NCBI RefSeq assembly: GCF_002934235.1
Contig: NZ_PTIS01000007.1
Span: 1 to 64,000, forward strand
DNA from: Clostridium algidicarnis DSM 15099
GTDB lineage: Bacteria > Bacillota > Clostridia > Clostridiales > Clostridiaceae
Reading direction: 5' to 3'
Length of the DNA: 64,000 bases
How positions within the stretch are numbered: position 1 is the first letter of the stretch; each line of letters starts with the position of its first letter. This document shows, one piece after another, positions 16,586 to 25,427 of the stretch. The notes under the pieces are model-generated. The model was given only the letters and a program-made list of their open reading frames with translations, was not told the origin of the DNA and ran no database searches. The translations under genes and the position numbers were made by a program.

Positions 16586-16605
16586 TTTATGAACTTAGAA
16601 GTTTG
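16586..16605 (+). repeat. Dispersed repeat fragment, copy 3
   Basis: An exact 20-bp direct match to 14302-14321. With that copy it brackets the acetyltransferase and helicase remnant. Confidence 0.65.
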
Positions 16606-16734
16606 GTTAAAGTTGAAATACAAAGATTTAAGGCCTATAATAAGTGTAAACCTAAACACATTATAGAATTCATAAGATATCAAATTTCATACAATATATT
16701 AATTAAAATGTATTGATTAAAAGGGGGTATAAAT

Positions 16735-18642
16735 ATGTTTTTTAAAACTACTTTAGAACATGAAGAGCTAAGGATGAAGGTTAGAGCCTTTGCTGAAGCA
16801 GAGATCAAACCTATTGCATTTATGTTAGATCAGGAAAATAAATTTCCATCAGAAGCTATTCATAAGTTAGCTGATATTGGGATGATGGGAATTCCTTATG
16901 GTAAAGAGTACGGTGGAGCCGGACTTGATATAATTAGTTATGCCATTGCTGTTGAGGAATTGTCAAGAGTTGATGGTGGTACAGGTGTAATTCTTTCAGC
17001 TCATACATCTTTAGGTGCATACCCAGTGTCTGCTTACGGAACAGAGGAACAAAAAAAGAAGTATTTAGTTCCAATGGCAAAGGGAGAGAAGATTGGAGCC
17101 TTTGGTCTTACTGAAGAAAATGCTGGAAGTGATGCAGGTGGTACTGAAACTACTGCAGTTTTAGAAGGAGATTATTACATATTAAATGGTGAAAAAATCT
17201 TCATTACTAATGCAGGTGAGGCTGAAACTTATATTGTTTTTGCAATTACCACACCAGATATAGGCACTCGTGGTATTAGCGCGTTTATTGTAGAGAAGGA
17301 CTTTGAAGGCTTTACCTTTGGCAAACATTACGACAAAATGGGTATTCGTTCTTCTGCCACTGCAGAGCTTATATTTAACCAAGTTAAGGTCCCTAAGGAA
17401 AACTTGCTAGGTAAAGAAGGAGACGGTTTTAAGATTGCTATGGCTACTTTAGATGGTGGACGTATTGGTATTGCAGCTCAAGCTCTTGGTATAGCACAAG
17501 GTGCATATGAAAATGCACTAGAGTACTCAAAAGAAAGAATTCAATTTGGTAAGCCTATTTGTCAGCAACAAATCATCGCTTTTAAGCTAGCGGATATGGC
17601 TACAAAGCTTAGAGCAGCAAGACTTCTTATTTATAGTGCAGCAGAGATGAAACAAAATCATGAGCATTATAGCATGGAAGCAGCTATGGCAAAGCAATAT
17701 GCCTCTGATGTTTGCCTTGAAATCGTTAACGACGCTCTTCAAATATTTGGGGGAAGCGGTTATTTAAAGGGTATGGAAGTTGAGAGGGCTTATAGGGATG
17801 CTAAAATTTGTACAATATACGAAGGAACTAACGAGATTCAGCGTCTAGTTATATCATCTCATATAATAGGTAAGATGCCAAAAAATGAAGATACAAGTAG
17901 ATCTTCTAAAAAAGTACCTGCTACGGGTTATCGTAAGCAAGTAATATTCAAGGAAAAAACTCAAAAAGAATCAGTTGATGCTCTTATTAAAGCTCTTAAG
18001 GAAGATGGCTATGACTTTGCCGTTGGAATACCTCTTGATACTCCTATAAGTAAAGCCGAAAGAGTAGTCAGCGTAGGCCTTGGTATAGGGGAAAAAGAAA
18101 ACATGAAGCTTATAGAAAAGCTAGCAGTGCAAGCTGGTGCTGCCATAGGTTCTTCTCGTCCTGTAGCTGAGACCCTTAAATATGTACCATTAAATCGTTA
18201 TGTTGGTATGTCAGGTCAAAAGTTTAAAGGAAATCTTTACATTGCTTGCGGAATTTCAGGTGCAGGCCAACATTTGAAAGGTATAAAGGATGCATCTACA
18301 ATTGTAGCTATAAATATAGACCCTAATGCGAAAATTTTTAAGAATGCGGATTATGGTATTGTTGGAGACTTGATGGAGGTTCTACCATTGCTCATAGCTG
18401 CTTTAGATAATGGGGAAGCAAAAAAAGAAGCGCCACCAATGAAGAAGATGAAAAGACAGGTTCAAAACAAAGTAAATTCAACATTAAAACATCATGTTTG
18501 CAAGGGATGTGGGTATGAATACAATCCTAATGTAGGTGATGCTGAAGGTGAAATAATTCCAGGAATATTATTTGAAAAGATACCTGAAGATTGGACTTGC
18601 CCTGATTGTGGTGAAGAAAAAAATATGTTTATAGAAGCTTAA
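16735..18642 (+). CDS. Acyl-CoA dehydrogenase / ETF-alpha FAD domain / rubredoxin fusion
   Basis: The 635 residues contain three modules. Residues 1-385 are an acyl-CoA dehydrogenase with FGLTEENAGSDAG, the catalytic Glu363 in IYEGTNEIQRL and FGGSGYLKGMEVER. About 430-560 match the C-terminal FAD domain of ETF alpha (GSSRPVAE, CGISGAGQHLKG, NADYGIVGDL). About 583-635 are rubredoxin with CKGCGY and CPDCG. The chain suggests that electrons from an acyl-CoA pass through FAD to the rubredoxin iron. The next gene is a flavodiiron protein, a usual rubredoxin partner. AAGGGGG precedes ATG. The substrate acyl group is unknown. It lacks the N-terminal half of ETF alpha and has no ETF beta beside it. 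Confidence 0.92.
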   Translation: MFFKTTLEHEELRMKVRAFAEAEIKPIAFMLDQENKFPSEAIHKLADIGMMGIPYGKEYGGAGLDIISYAIAVEELSRVDGGTGVILSAHTSLGAYPVSAYGTEEQKKKYLVPMAKGEKIGAFGLTEENAGSDAGGTETTAVLEGDYYILNGEKIFITNAGEAETYIVFAITTPDIGTRGISAFIVEKDFEGFTFGKHYDKMGIRSSATAELIFNQVKVPKENLLGKEGDGFKIAMATLDGGRIGIAAQALGIAQGAYENALEYSKERIQFGKPICQQQIIAFKLADMATKLRAARLLIYSAAEMKQNHEHYSMEAAMAKQYASDVCLEIVNDALQIFGGSGYLKGMEVERAYRDAKICTIYEGTNEIQRLVISSHIIGKMPKNEDTSRSSKKVPATGYRKQVIFKEKTQKESVDALIKALKEDGYDFAVGIPLDTPISKAERVVSVGLGIGEKENMKLIEKLAVQAGAAIGSSRPVAETLKYVPLNRYVGMSGQKFKGNLYIACGISGAGQHLKGIKDASTIVAINIDPNAKIFKNADYGIVGDLMEVLPLLIAALDNGEAKKEAPPMKKMKRQVQNKVNSTLKHHVCKGCGYEYNPNVGDAEGEIIPGILFEKIPEDWTCPDCGEEKNMFIEA

Positions 18643-18695
18643 TTATTATTATAAGTAAACATAATAATGTGCTTTAGAGAAGGAGGATTTAATTT

Positions 18696-19895
18696 ATGCA
18701 TTGTGTTAGAAAAATAGTAGAGGATCTTTATTGGGTTGGTGGCAATGATAGCCGACTAGCTCTTTTTGAAAATATTCATCCCATCCCACGAGGAGTATCT
18801 TATAACTCATATTTACTTTTAGATGAGAAAACTGTACTCTTTGATACAGTGGATTGGTCAATTTGTAGGCAGTTTCTTGAAAATATTCATGAAGTTTTAG
18901 GAGATAGGACTTTAGATTACTTGGTAGTAAACCATGTAGAGCCAGATCATGCGGCAGGTATTGAAGAGCTTATTCTTCGTTATCCCGATATGAAGATTAT
19001 ATGTAGTAACAAAGCTTATTTATTTATGGGTCAGTTTGGATTTAATGTAGATGGTAGGGTAATAGAAGTTAAAGATAAGGATGCTATGTCATTTGGGAAG
19101 CATAATCTTATATTTATGTCTGCTCCAATGGTACATTGGCCAGAAGTTATGGTAACATTTGATACTACCAACGGTGTTCTATTTTCAGCTGATGCATTTG
19201 GAGCTTTCGGTTCCTTAGATGGCAAGTTGTTTAAAGATGAAATTAATTTTGATTCTAATTGGATTGATGATACTAGACGATATTATACAAATATTGTAGG
19301 TAAATATGGGCCACATGTTCAAGCCTTATTAAAGAAGGTTAGTAGTCTTGACATTAAGATTATATGCCCATTACATGGTCCTGTGTGGCGTGACGATTTA
19401 GAATATTTGCTTGATAAATATAACAAATGGAGCCTTTATGAACCAGAGGAAAAAGGTGTAATGATAGTTTATGGAACAATGTATGGTAATACAGAATCTG
19501 CAGCTTATAACTTAGCAACAAGGCTTGTAGAAAAAGGAATGACTAATGTTGTTATGTATGATGTTTCAAAAACTCATGTTTCATATTTGATTTCTGATAT
19601 ATTCAAATATAGCAACTTGGTTCTTGCATCTGTAACCTACAACTTAAATATTTACCCACCAATGCTAGATTATATAATGGATATGAAGGCATTAAATATT
19701 CAAAAACGTAAAGTAGCGATCATAGAAAATGGCTCATGGGCACCTAAATCTGGAAAGCTTATGCGTGAACATTTAGATGGGATGAAAGAAATGACTATTT
19801 TAGATAATGAGATGTCAATTAATTCCACCATGAAAGAACATGACATAGATTCAATGAATGATCTTGCTGATAGTATTATACAGTCAATAAAGTAA
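18696..19895 (+). CDS. fprA: A-type flavodiiron protein (FprA)
   Basis: The 399-residue enzyme reduces O2 to water or NO to N2O at a diiron site. The metallo-beta-lactamase domain carries the ligand set H80-x-E82-x-D84-H85, H147, D166 and H227. The flavodoxin domain begins near residue 255 with YGTMYGNTE. It lacks its own rubredoxin, which fits the rubredoxin tail of the gene 53 bp upstream. GAAGGAGG precedes the ATG. Together the pair look like an oxidative/nitrosative defence operon of an anaerobe. Confidence 0.93.
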   Translation: MHCVRKIVEDLYWVGGNDSRLALFENIHPIPRGVSYNSYLLLDEKTVLFDTVDWSICRQFLENIHEVLGDRTLDYLVVNHVEPDHAAGIEELILRYPDMKIICSNKAYLFMGQFGFNVDGRVIEVKDKDAMSFGKHNLIFMSAPMVHWPEVMVTFDTTNGVLFSADAFGAFGSLDGKLFKDEINFDSNWIDDTRRYYTNIVGKYGPHVQALLKKVSSLDIKIICPLHGPVWRDDLEYLLDKYNKWSLYEPEEKGVMIVYGTMYGNTESAAYNLATRLVEKGMTNVVMYDVSKTHVSYLISDIFKYSNLVLASVTYNLNIYPPMLDYIMDMKALNIQKRKVAIIENGSWAPKSGKLMREHLDGMKEMTILDNEMSINSTMKEHDIDSMNDLADSIIQSIK

Positions 19896-19914
19896 TTTTA
19901 GAAAAGGCCTAAAT

Positions 19915-19957
19915 TTATGCCAGCTCATTGAGAGAATTCCTGGGCTGGTATTTTTTA
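19915..19957 (+). terminator. Terminator after fprA
   Basis: Stem ATGCCAGCTCA (19917-19927) pairs with TGGGCTGGTAT (19941-19951) with one mismatch and runs into T6. Confidence 0.8.
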
Positions 19958-20009
19958 TGCATTGATATGGCTATTAATATTAAAAGTGAGTAAAATAATA
20001 AAAATAAAA

Positions 20010-20041
20010 TTGTATGGTAATTTGCAGTTAACTGCTATACT
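20010..20041 (+). promoter_or_regulatory. Candidate promoter with palindromic operator upstream of fic
   Basis: TGCTATACT (20033-20041) is an extended -10 element with a distant TTGTAT at 20010-20015. The perfect 12-bp palindrome GCAGTTAACTGC (20024-20035) lies directly over the spacer, where a repressor would block polymerase. Inferred from pattern only. Confidence 0.35.
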
Positions 20042-20076
20042 ATTTCTATATAGAATTAAATTTGAAGGGGGATTTT

Positions 20077-20799
20077 ATGTTTAGAGAAATAGATAGAAAA
20101 AAGAAGTTGTTGGATAATAAAAGGCCTCTTCCACCGTACACCTTAAAAAGCATAAGGGAAAACTTGCTTTTAGAGTGGACATACAATTCTAATGCAATTG
20201 AAGGAAATACATTAACCATATTAGAAACTAAAGTGGTTTTAGAGGGAATAACTGTAGGGGGCAAAACTTTAAAAGAGCATTTAGAAGTTATAAATCATAG
20301 AGATGCAATTTTATATGTAGAAGAAATAGTTAAGAATCAAGAGCCACTTACAGAATGGCAAATGAAAAATATTCATAGACTTATATTAAAAGGAATTGAT
20401 GATAATTATGCAGGAAATTATAGAGATCAACAAGTTATAATTTCAGGGGCAAAACATACTCCACCAGAGTCTTTTTTAATTAAAGAACAAATGGAAAATT
20501 TAATTAAATGGTATAATGATAGTATAGAAATGCATCCTGTAGAAAAGGCCGCTATGCTACATATAATTTTTGTTGGAATACATCCGTTTATTGATGGAAA
20601 TGGGAGAACTTCAAGATTACTCTTGAATCTAGAACTTATGAAAAATGGCTATCCACCTATAATTATCAAAGCGGAAAATAGATTAAAATATTATAGTGCA
20701 TTAGATAAGGCACATACTACGAATAATAGTAAAGATTTTATTAATTTAGTCATTGAAGAATTAGATAAAACCTTGGATATATATTTAAAATATATATAA
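20077..20799 (+). CDS. Fic domain protein (putative AMP transferase)
   Basis: The 240-residue protein carries the full Fic motif H169PFIDGNGRTSR180, so it should transfer AMP (or another nucleotide part) to a hydroxyl side chain of a target. An inhibitory-helix motif S38NAIEG43 near the N-terminus fits the self-inhibited Fic classes with the helix placed before the core. ATG 20077 has AAGGGGG 6 bases upstream. A TTG at 20062 is in frame but lies ahead of that site. No antitoxin gene adjoins it, which agrees with built-in inhibition. Confidence 0.88.
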   Translation: MFREIDRKKKLLDNKRPLPPYTLKSIRENLLLEWTYNSNAIEGNTLTILETKVVLEGITVGGKTLKEHLEVINHRDAILYVEEIVKNQEPLTEWQMKNIHRLILKGIDDNYAGNYRDQQVIISGAKHTPPESFLIKEQMENLIKWYNDSIEMHPVEKAAMLHIIFVGIHPFIDGNGRTSRLLLNLELMKNGYPPIIIKAENRLKYYSALDKAHTTNNSKDFINLVIEELDKTLDIYLKYI

Positions 20800-20881
20800 C
20801 AATTAGATGTGTATTTTATGAGTATAAAATTAAACTTTTTTAATGAAGCGCTCTATCTTCGGAATATTCGTAAAACATCTA

Positions 20882-20911
20882 TTAAGGGAAGCCCTCAATG
20901 GCTTCCCTTAA
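20882..20911 (+). terminator. Terminator after fic
   Basis: A perfect hairpin AAGGGAAGCC / GGCTTCCCTT (about 20884-20909). The T tract is weak on the plus strand. Confidence 0.6.
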
Positions 20912-20956
20912 AAATTATCATATTATCAACACTGTTATTAAACATAGCCTAAAAAT

Positions 20957-20994
20957 AAAGCTAGACAATGATTTGAAATATTGTCTAGCTTTTA
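20957..20994 (-). terminator. Terminator of the 21-29 kb minus-strand operon
   Basis: A perfect 13-bp stem (20957-20969 with 20980-20992) lies 10 bp beyond the last stop of the operon. On the minus strand the arm ends in CTTT then ATTTTT. Confidence 0.75.
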
Positions 20995-21002
20995 CCTTTA
21001 CT

Positions 21003-21722
21003 TTAATTACTTGTTTTAGAATTTTTAAAGTGTAATTCTCTCATTCCTTCTACTTCATCACAAATGGATTTTAAGTTACAACTGTGACAATCAAGGTTCA
21101 TGTTACTTAACACATGATTTAATGTAAGTGTAATTTTATCCACTTTTTCTGCATTTGATGTAAGCTGCTTAAATATCGGCATGTCAGAAGTAATGAAAAT
21201 AACTTTTACAGCTTTAACTAATGGGTTTTCTTTATATTTGTTAATAAAGGCATTACCTACATTTTCAAAGGAGATGCTGCTATTTATTGCGGTTTTCGCA
21301 ATTCTAACTTGCTCTCGTTTGTCCATGGTAGAAGCTCTCATCATATAACCGTCTAAATTCATGTTATATTTAATGAATTCTAGTTCTTTAATTGCTTTAT
21401 AAGCGGTATCATCATCCTCTAGATTATTTATTTGAAGGAAAGCTAATCTAGCAAAGGAAACATCACCGTTTATTTCACTTAAATCCTTACCGTATAGCAA
21501 AATTTCATCTTTTTGAATAAAACTTTCTAAGGTAGTTACACATTGAAAATTAACTGCAGGTTTATAGCTTCCACCTAGTTCAAACTGAGAATCCTTTTTT
21601 AAAATAAGTTCATTTAAAGAACCCATGGGCCAGGCATTGTCCTTTGATACTGCTAAGCTTGTAGGGGTATAGGGTGACAATAAATCAATGGTATTTTTTA
21701 TAATGCTATCATAAAGTTCCAT
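21003..21722 (-). CDS. Unrecognised 239-residue Cys-motif protein of the dehydratase-type operon
   Basis: The protein is soluble and ends with a tight cluster C-x2-C-x5-C (CHSCNLKSIC, followed by DEVEGMRELHF), suited to a metal or Fe-S site. A middle FELGGSYKPAVNF motif stands out. I do not recognise the family with confidence. It is the last gene of the operon and its ATG overlaps the stop of the 51-residue membrane peptide (TAATG), so it is translationally coupled. Co-transcription with a CooC-like ATPase hints at a metal-centre function, but that is inference. Confidence 0.7.
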   Translation of the reverse strand: MELYDSIIKNTIDLLSPYTPTSLAVSKDNAWPMGSLNELILKKDSQFELGGSYKPAVNFQCVTTLESFIQKDEILLYGKDLSEINGDVSFARLAFLQINNLEDDDTAYKAIKELEFIKYNMNLDGYMMRASTMDKREQVRIAKTAINSSISFENVGNAFINKYKENPLVKAVKVIFITSDMPIFKQLTSNAEKVDKITLTLNHVLSNMNLDCHSCNLKSICDEVEGMRELHFKNSKTSN

Positions 21723-21877
21723 TATAAACTTGTATCCTTTTCCATACTGTCAAATCTTTTGCCTAGGTAAGAATACATTTTAGCTACAAGCTTCATATCA
21801 AGATTAAAGAAGTATACTATAAAAAGTAATACTAATAATGCAGCCGGTATAATTAAAAACAACCATAGTAAATTCAT
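21722..21877 (-). CDS. 51-residue single-span membrane peptide
   Basis: ATG 21877 has AAGGAGA 6 bases upstream. The product is one hydrophobic helix (residues 3-24, LLWLFLIIPAALLVLLFIVY) and a basic/acidic tail of about 27 residues. It is coupled to the gene after it and lies one base after the activator stop. It may tether the soluble operon products to the membrane, though nothing in the tail identifies a partner. Confidence 0.65.
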   Translation of the reverse strand: MNLLWLFLIIPAALLVLLFIVYFFNLDMKLVAKMYSYLGKRFDSMEKDTSL

Positions 21878-21878
21878 A

Positions 21879-22700
21879 TTAACTCTCCTTTGCTAGACCT
21901 TTTTGACGTGCATACTCTGCTGCACCTAATGCTCCCATAAGTTGTGGGTCAGTTTTAAGGTCTATAACTTTAAGCTTTAAAACATGTTCAATAGCTTTCT
22001 TTAAACCAGCATTTTTAGCACATCCACCAGTTAGTGTTATGCTATCAGTAGCACCAGCCTTTTTTGCCATAACAAAGCAACGTTTTGCAACAGCTAACTG
22101 TATGCCAGCAGCAATTTCTTCCCTAGGTTTACCTTCACCAACTAATGTTATGACTTCACTTTCAGCAAAAACTGTGCATTGTGCAGTTATAGGAATAACA
22201 TTTTTTGCAGATAGGGAAAGCTCGGAAAACTCTGAAAGGGTTACTTCAAAGGCATTTGCCATTCCTTCAAAAAAACGTCCCGTTCCAGCAGCACACTTAT
22301 CATTCATAGCAAAGGTTTTAACAGTACCATCTGTGTCTATAGATATACCCTTAACGTCTTGACCACCAATATCAATAACAGCTTTAACAGTAGGGTTCGT
22401 AACGTGAACTCCCATTGCATGGCAGCTTATTTCTGAAATGTTTTCTTTAGCTTGTGGGACTCTGTTACGACCATAGCCTGTACCTATTAAATAACTTAGA
22501 TCATCAAGGCTTGTAAGCTTTGCCTCATCTAATGCTTCTTTTAGACTTTGCTTTGCACTTTGCTCTGAATTCATTTTGCTTTTTGTAATACTATTACCTA
22601 CAATTTCACCATTTTCATCAATAATAACTGACTTTGTATATGTAGAGCCTACATCGCATCCACCAAAATATCTTTTAATTTTAAACACTCCCTTTACCAA
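21879..22700 (-). CDS. 2-hydroxyacyl-CoA dehydratase activator (BadF/BcrA/HgdC-type ATPase)
   Basis: This 273-residue ASKHA-fold ATPase has GCDVGSTYTK for phosphate binding, VIDIGGQDVKG, and NDKCAAGTGRFFE. The Cys of NDKCAAG and that of TAQCTVFAESEV are the usual ligands of the 4Fe-4S cluster shared across the homodimer. The family drives a low-potential electron into a dehydratase or reductase using ATP. The start is unclear: TTG 22700 overlaps the upstream gene by 7 bases without a good ribosome-binding site. GTG 22688 directly after AAAGGGA is an alternative. Confidence 0.9.
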   Translation of the reverse strand: MVKGVFKIKRYFGGCDVGSTYTKSVIIDENGEIVGNSITKSKMNSEQSAKQSLKEALDEAKLTSLDDLSYLIGTGYGRNRVPQAKENISEISCHAMGVHVTNPTVKAVIDIGGQDVKGISIDTDGTVKTFAMNDKCAAGTGRFFEGMANAFEVTLSEFSELSLSAKNVIPITAQCTVFAESEVITLVGEGKPREEIAAGIQLAVAKRCFVMAKKAGATDSITLTGGCAKNAGLKKAIEHVLKLKVIDLKTDPQLMGALGAAEYARQKGLAKES

Positions 22701-24217
22701 GTTTTTTCATCATCAAAATCAACTAAAGTTGCGTCAACAGGTTCTTCTCTAAAGACTGTTTGCATATACCTATTAACCTTGCTTCTCATTTCTTTTCTAG
22801 AAATTGTTCTAGGATCCATCAAGTCATGCTCGATCCAAATTAAGTGAATACCACGTTCTCTTGCTTGGTCTTCAAAAAGTCCTGTAAGACCTGCCATAGT
22901 TTTGCAAGAAATATGTGCAAACATTAAGACCATATCTGCATTGAATTCTTCGCAAACTCTCCAAAGTTCATCAAGAACGTTTGCATAACCACCATTAGTA
23001 TGTCTTCTCATAGTCATTCTTTCATAGGTATGCGCTATATCTTTTAAGGATTCTTCTTTATCTTCAGTATTGAAGAACTTTGTAGATACTAAGCTTTCCA
23101 TATCAATTAAGACATTTATACCCCAACAATTTTCAGCCCAAGTTGCAAAGTTACTATAATAATGAGCTGGAGGTGACCATACTATTGCACGATGTCGCAT
23201 TACATTAGAACATTTTTCTTTGTTTTTATATGCTTTTAACATAAGTTTATTAACTTTTTCATCTACATCTAAAAATCTTTTATCCATACTTCCTGGAACA
23301 AGGAAGGCATACATTCTATAAAGGGCAAGGTTTGCACCTGTTATTTGTGGGTAGTTTGTTTTATTAATTTCCCACTTTTCAAGCTCATATTCAGCTTCCT
23401 TATTGTATTGCTTCATACATCTAAAATAGTTGTCCCAATCAAATGTCTCACCTGTATTATCTTCAATAAACTTAATACAATCTTTAAGATCTTGAACTGC
23501 ATATTCTTCAACCTCTTTTTCAAGGTATCTAACAGGAAGTGATAGGTTAAAAGTTGGAAGTTTAAAGTACCTATCTTGAAAAGAGCTTGCCATAACTGAA
23601 CCATCACAAGGCATACTACTTGTAACATAGCACTTACCCATAATAGGATACTCATCAACAATTGATACACCAGCCTCACAAGCAGGAAGGGGACATACAT
23701 CTGCAGGTAAACCGTAGTTTTCAATAGCATCAAGATAAGGAATCATACTTTGTTGGTCAATAACTGAGCATTGAAAAACAGGGGCTAATTGGGATGGAAT
23801 ACCAAGTAAGTTTGGAAAGCCTGCCATAAGGTGCATAGGCATCATTTCATCAAATAAAACAACTTTATCTGAAAGATTATTTTCTCCGAATCTTTTATCT
23901 GCTTTAAACATATTTGCAATAATTACTGTGGTATTTTTAATTACTGTATTAAAGTGTAGATGATTAATACGTAAGGCTGTGCCACGTAATCCCATAGAGT
24001 GTCTATCAATAAATGCAGGTGTTGTAAGATAAGATGACATCCACCTATAATTAAAGATAGCTTTAGTAATTCTAACGGGAGCTCTAAAAATAAACCTAGT
24101 TAAATCCTTCCATGTTATAAGCCAACGCCAAAAATCATACATAGTATCTTTAACGCCACGCCATTCACGGCGTTTTAGATACATTTCCCCTGTGTATAAA
24201 TCACCGATTTTAGTCAT
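22694..24217 (-). CDS. 2-hydroxyacyl-CoA dehydratase/benzoyl-CoA reductase family large subunit
   Basis: The 507-residue protein belongs to the HGD-D family, whose heterodimers hold 4Fe-4S or double-cubane clusters and are reduced by an ATP-dependent activator. Cysteines in VCPLPACEAG, SSMPCDG and AHISCKTMAG are spaced like cluster ligands of these subunits. It is longer than the usual 370-450 residues, with about 80 extra N-terminal residues rich in aromatic and basic side chains (RREWRGVKDTMYDFWRW). AAAGGAGG precedes ATG. It overlaps the next subunit gene by 8 bases. Confidence 0.85.
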   Translation of the reverse strand: MTKIGDLYTGEMYLKRREWRGVKDTMYDFWRWLITWKDLTRFIFRAPVRITKAIFNYRWMSSYLTTPAFIDRHSMGLRGTALRINHLHFNTVIKNTTVIIANMFKADKRFGENNLSDKVVLFDEMMPMHLMAGFPNLLGIPSQLAPVFQCSVIDQQSMIPYLDAIENYGLPADVCPLPACEAGVSIVDEYPIMGKCYVTSSMPCDGSVMASSFQDRYFKLPTFNLSLPVRYLEKEVEEYAVQDLKDCIKFIEDNTGETFDWDNYFRCMKQYNKEAEYELEKWEINKTNYPQITGANLALYRMYAFLVPGSMDKRFLDVDEKVNKLMLKAYKNKEKCSNVMRHRAIVWSPPAHYYSNFATWAENCWGINVLIDMESLVSTKFFNTEDKEESLKDIAHTYERMTMRRHTNGGYANVLDELWRVCEEFNADMVLMFAHISCKTMAGLTGLFEDQARERGIHLIWIEHDLMDPRTISRKEMRSKVNRYMQTVFREEPVDATLVDFDDEKTW

Positions 24218-25415
24218 TGTATTTAGCCTCCTTTTGCTTTTGCAAAGCCTTTATTTCAAGACTTTCAACAAATGCTTGAATTCTTGTTCGAAGCTGTCCT
24301 GATGTTCTTGACATATATGGACGATCAAGGGATAAAACCGGATAGCCATATTCAGTAGTCATTACATGGCTTCCAAGAGCACGTTCATAACCCCAATAAT
24401 CACAAAACTTAATTTGCTGATATATAATACCATCAGCCTTGAATTTAGTTGCATACTGATGGACCATCTCTCGTCTTTGATCAATTTTTTCTCTACTCAT
24501 GTACCTTGGGCACTGACTTTGATCAAGATATTGTCTACAAATTGAGGTTAATATATCGTCTCCTTCTTTAAGAACAATTTCTTGTCTACCAGGGAAGGAG
24601 CCAAAGCAAAATCTATCAGCAACTATAAGCGCTCCAGAATCCTCTATAAGAGAGGTAAGACCCGGGTCATCGATTTCACTTCCAACTAGTACTACTCTTG
24701 CACGGAAATTTTTGGTTTCATTAGGTTCTCTTGTTTTAATTTCTAAAAGGGTTTCACGAAGCTTATCTATAATAAGATATTTTGGACAACAGTAGGTGAT
24801 TAAATTAAGTATATGGAACTCATAACCTGTTATACGTGGATTTTCTTCTGTTCTAAATTCACCTATTTCAGTTATGATACGGCAAACTTCATTGTGAAGG
24901 CTAACAGCCTTTTTAAGTGATTCATCAGATATATCAACACCAAAGTTTTCACTTAGAGGATCTAACACCTTAATTTTAAGCTGTTTTACATAATGTGCAG
25001 TAGCCTTGTCGTCAACCTTATAGGGAACATCAATATGTGATATAAAAAAGTTCTTTTTATCAATAAGTTTTTGAACTTCAATATTTTCCATTGTACGATT
25101 CATTTGGGCACAGGCATCAACTCCTGCAATAGCATCAAGGAAGTTATAGCCACCCTCAATTGCACGTTCTAAAACAGCCCTGCAATATTCACAGGTGTAG
25201 TTTGACATATAGTAAGTTGCAATATCTAAAGAACCTGTTTTTGGTGCTCGCATACGTAAAGAAACACAATTATCAACATTTAAAAGTACCTCTGGCATAT
25301 GAAAACAGGTATATCCAATTGCAAGCTTACCTTCGCTTGAAGCTTGTCTTACTAAATCGTTATTTGCCTCATCCAATAATCCTTCAAAATAATATAAATA
25401 TTTTAAATCTTTCAC
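24210..25415 (-). CDS. 2-hydroxyacyl-CoA dehydratase/benzoyl-CoA reductase family small subunit
   Basis: A 401-residue second member of the HGD-D family, with candidate cluster cysteines in IGYTCFHMPE, NYTCEYCRAV and QIKFCDYWGYE. The C-terminal motif MTTEYGYPVLSLDRPYM resembles the closing strand of BcrB/BcrC-type subunits. GTG is the start, with AAGGAG 7 bases upstream. It probably pairs with the overlapping 507-residue subunit. The family reduces or dehydrates CoA esters, but the substrate cannot be read from sequence. Confidence 0.85.
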   Translation of the reverse strand: MKDLKYLYYFEGLLDEANNDLVRQASSEGKLAIGYTCFHMPEVLLNVDNCVSLRMRAPKTGSLDIATYYMSNYTCEYCRAVLERAIEGGYNFLDAIAGVDACAQMNRTMENIEVQKLIDKKNFFISHIDVPYKVDDKATAHYVKQLKIKVLDPLSENFGVDISDESLKKAVSLHNEVCRIITEIGEFRTEENPRITGYEFHILNLITYCCPKYLIIDKLRETLLEIKTREPNETKNFRARVVLVGSEIDDPGLTSLIEDSGALIVADRFCFGSFPGRQEIVLKEGDDILTSICRQYLDQSQCPRYMSREKIDQRREMVHQYATKFKADGIIYQQIKFCDYWGYERALGSHVMTTEYGYPVLSLDRPYMSRTSGQLRTRIQAFVESLEIKALQKQKEAKYND

Positions 25416-25427
25416 TGTTAGTCTCCT

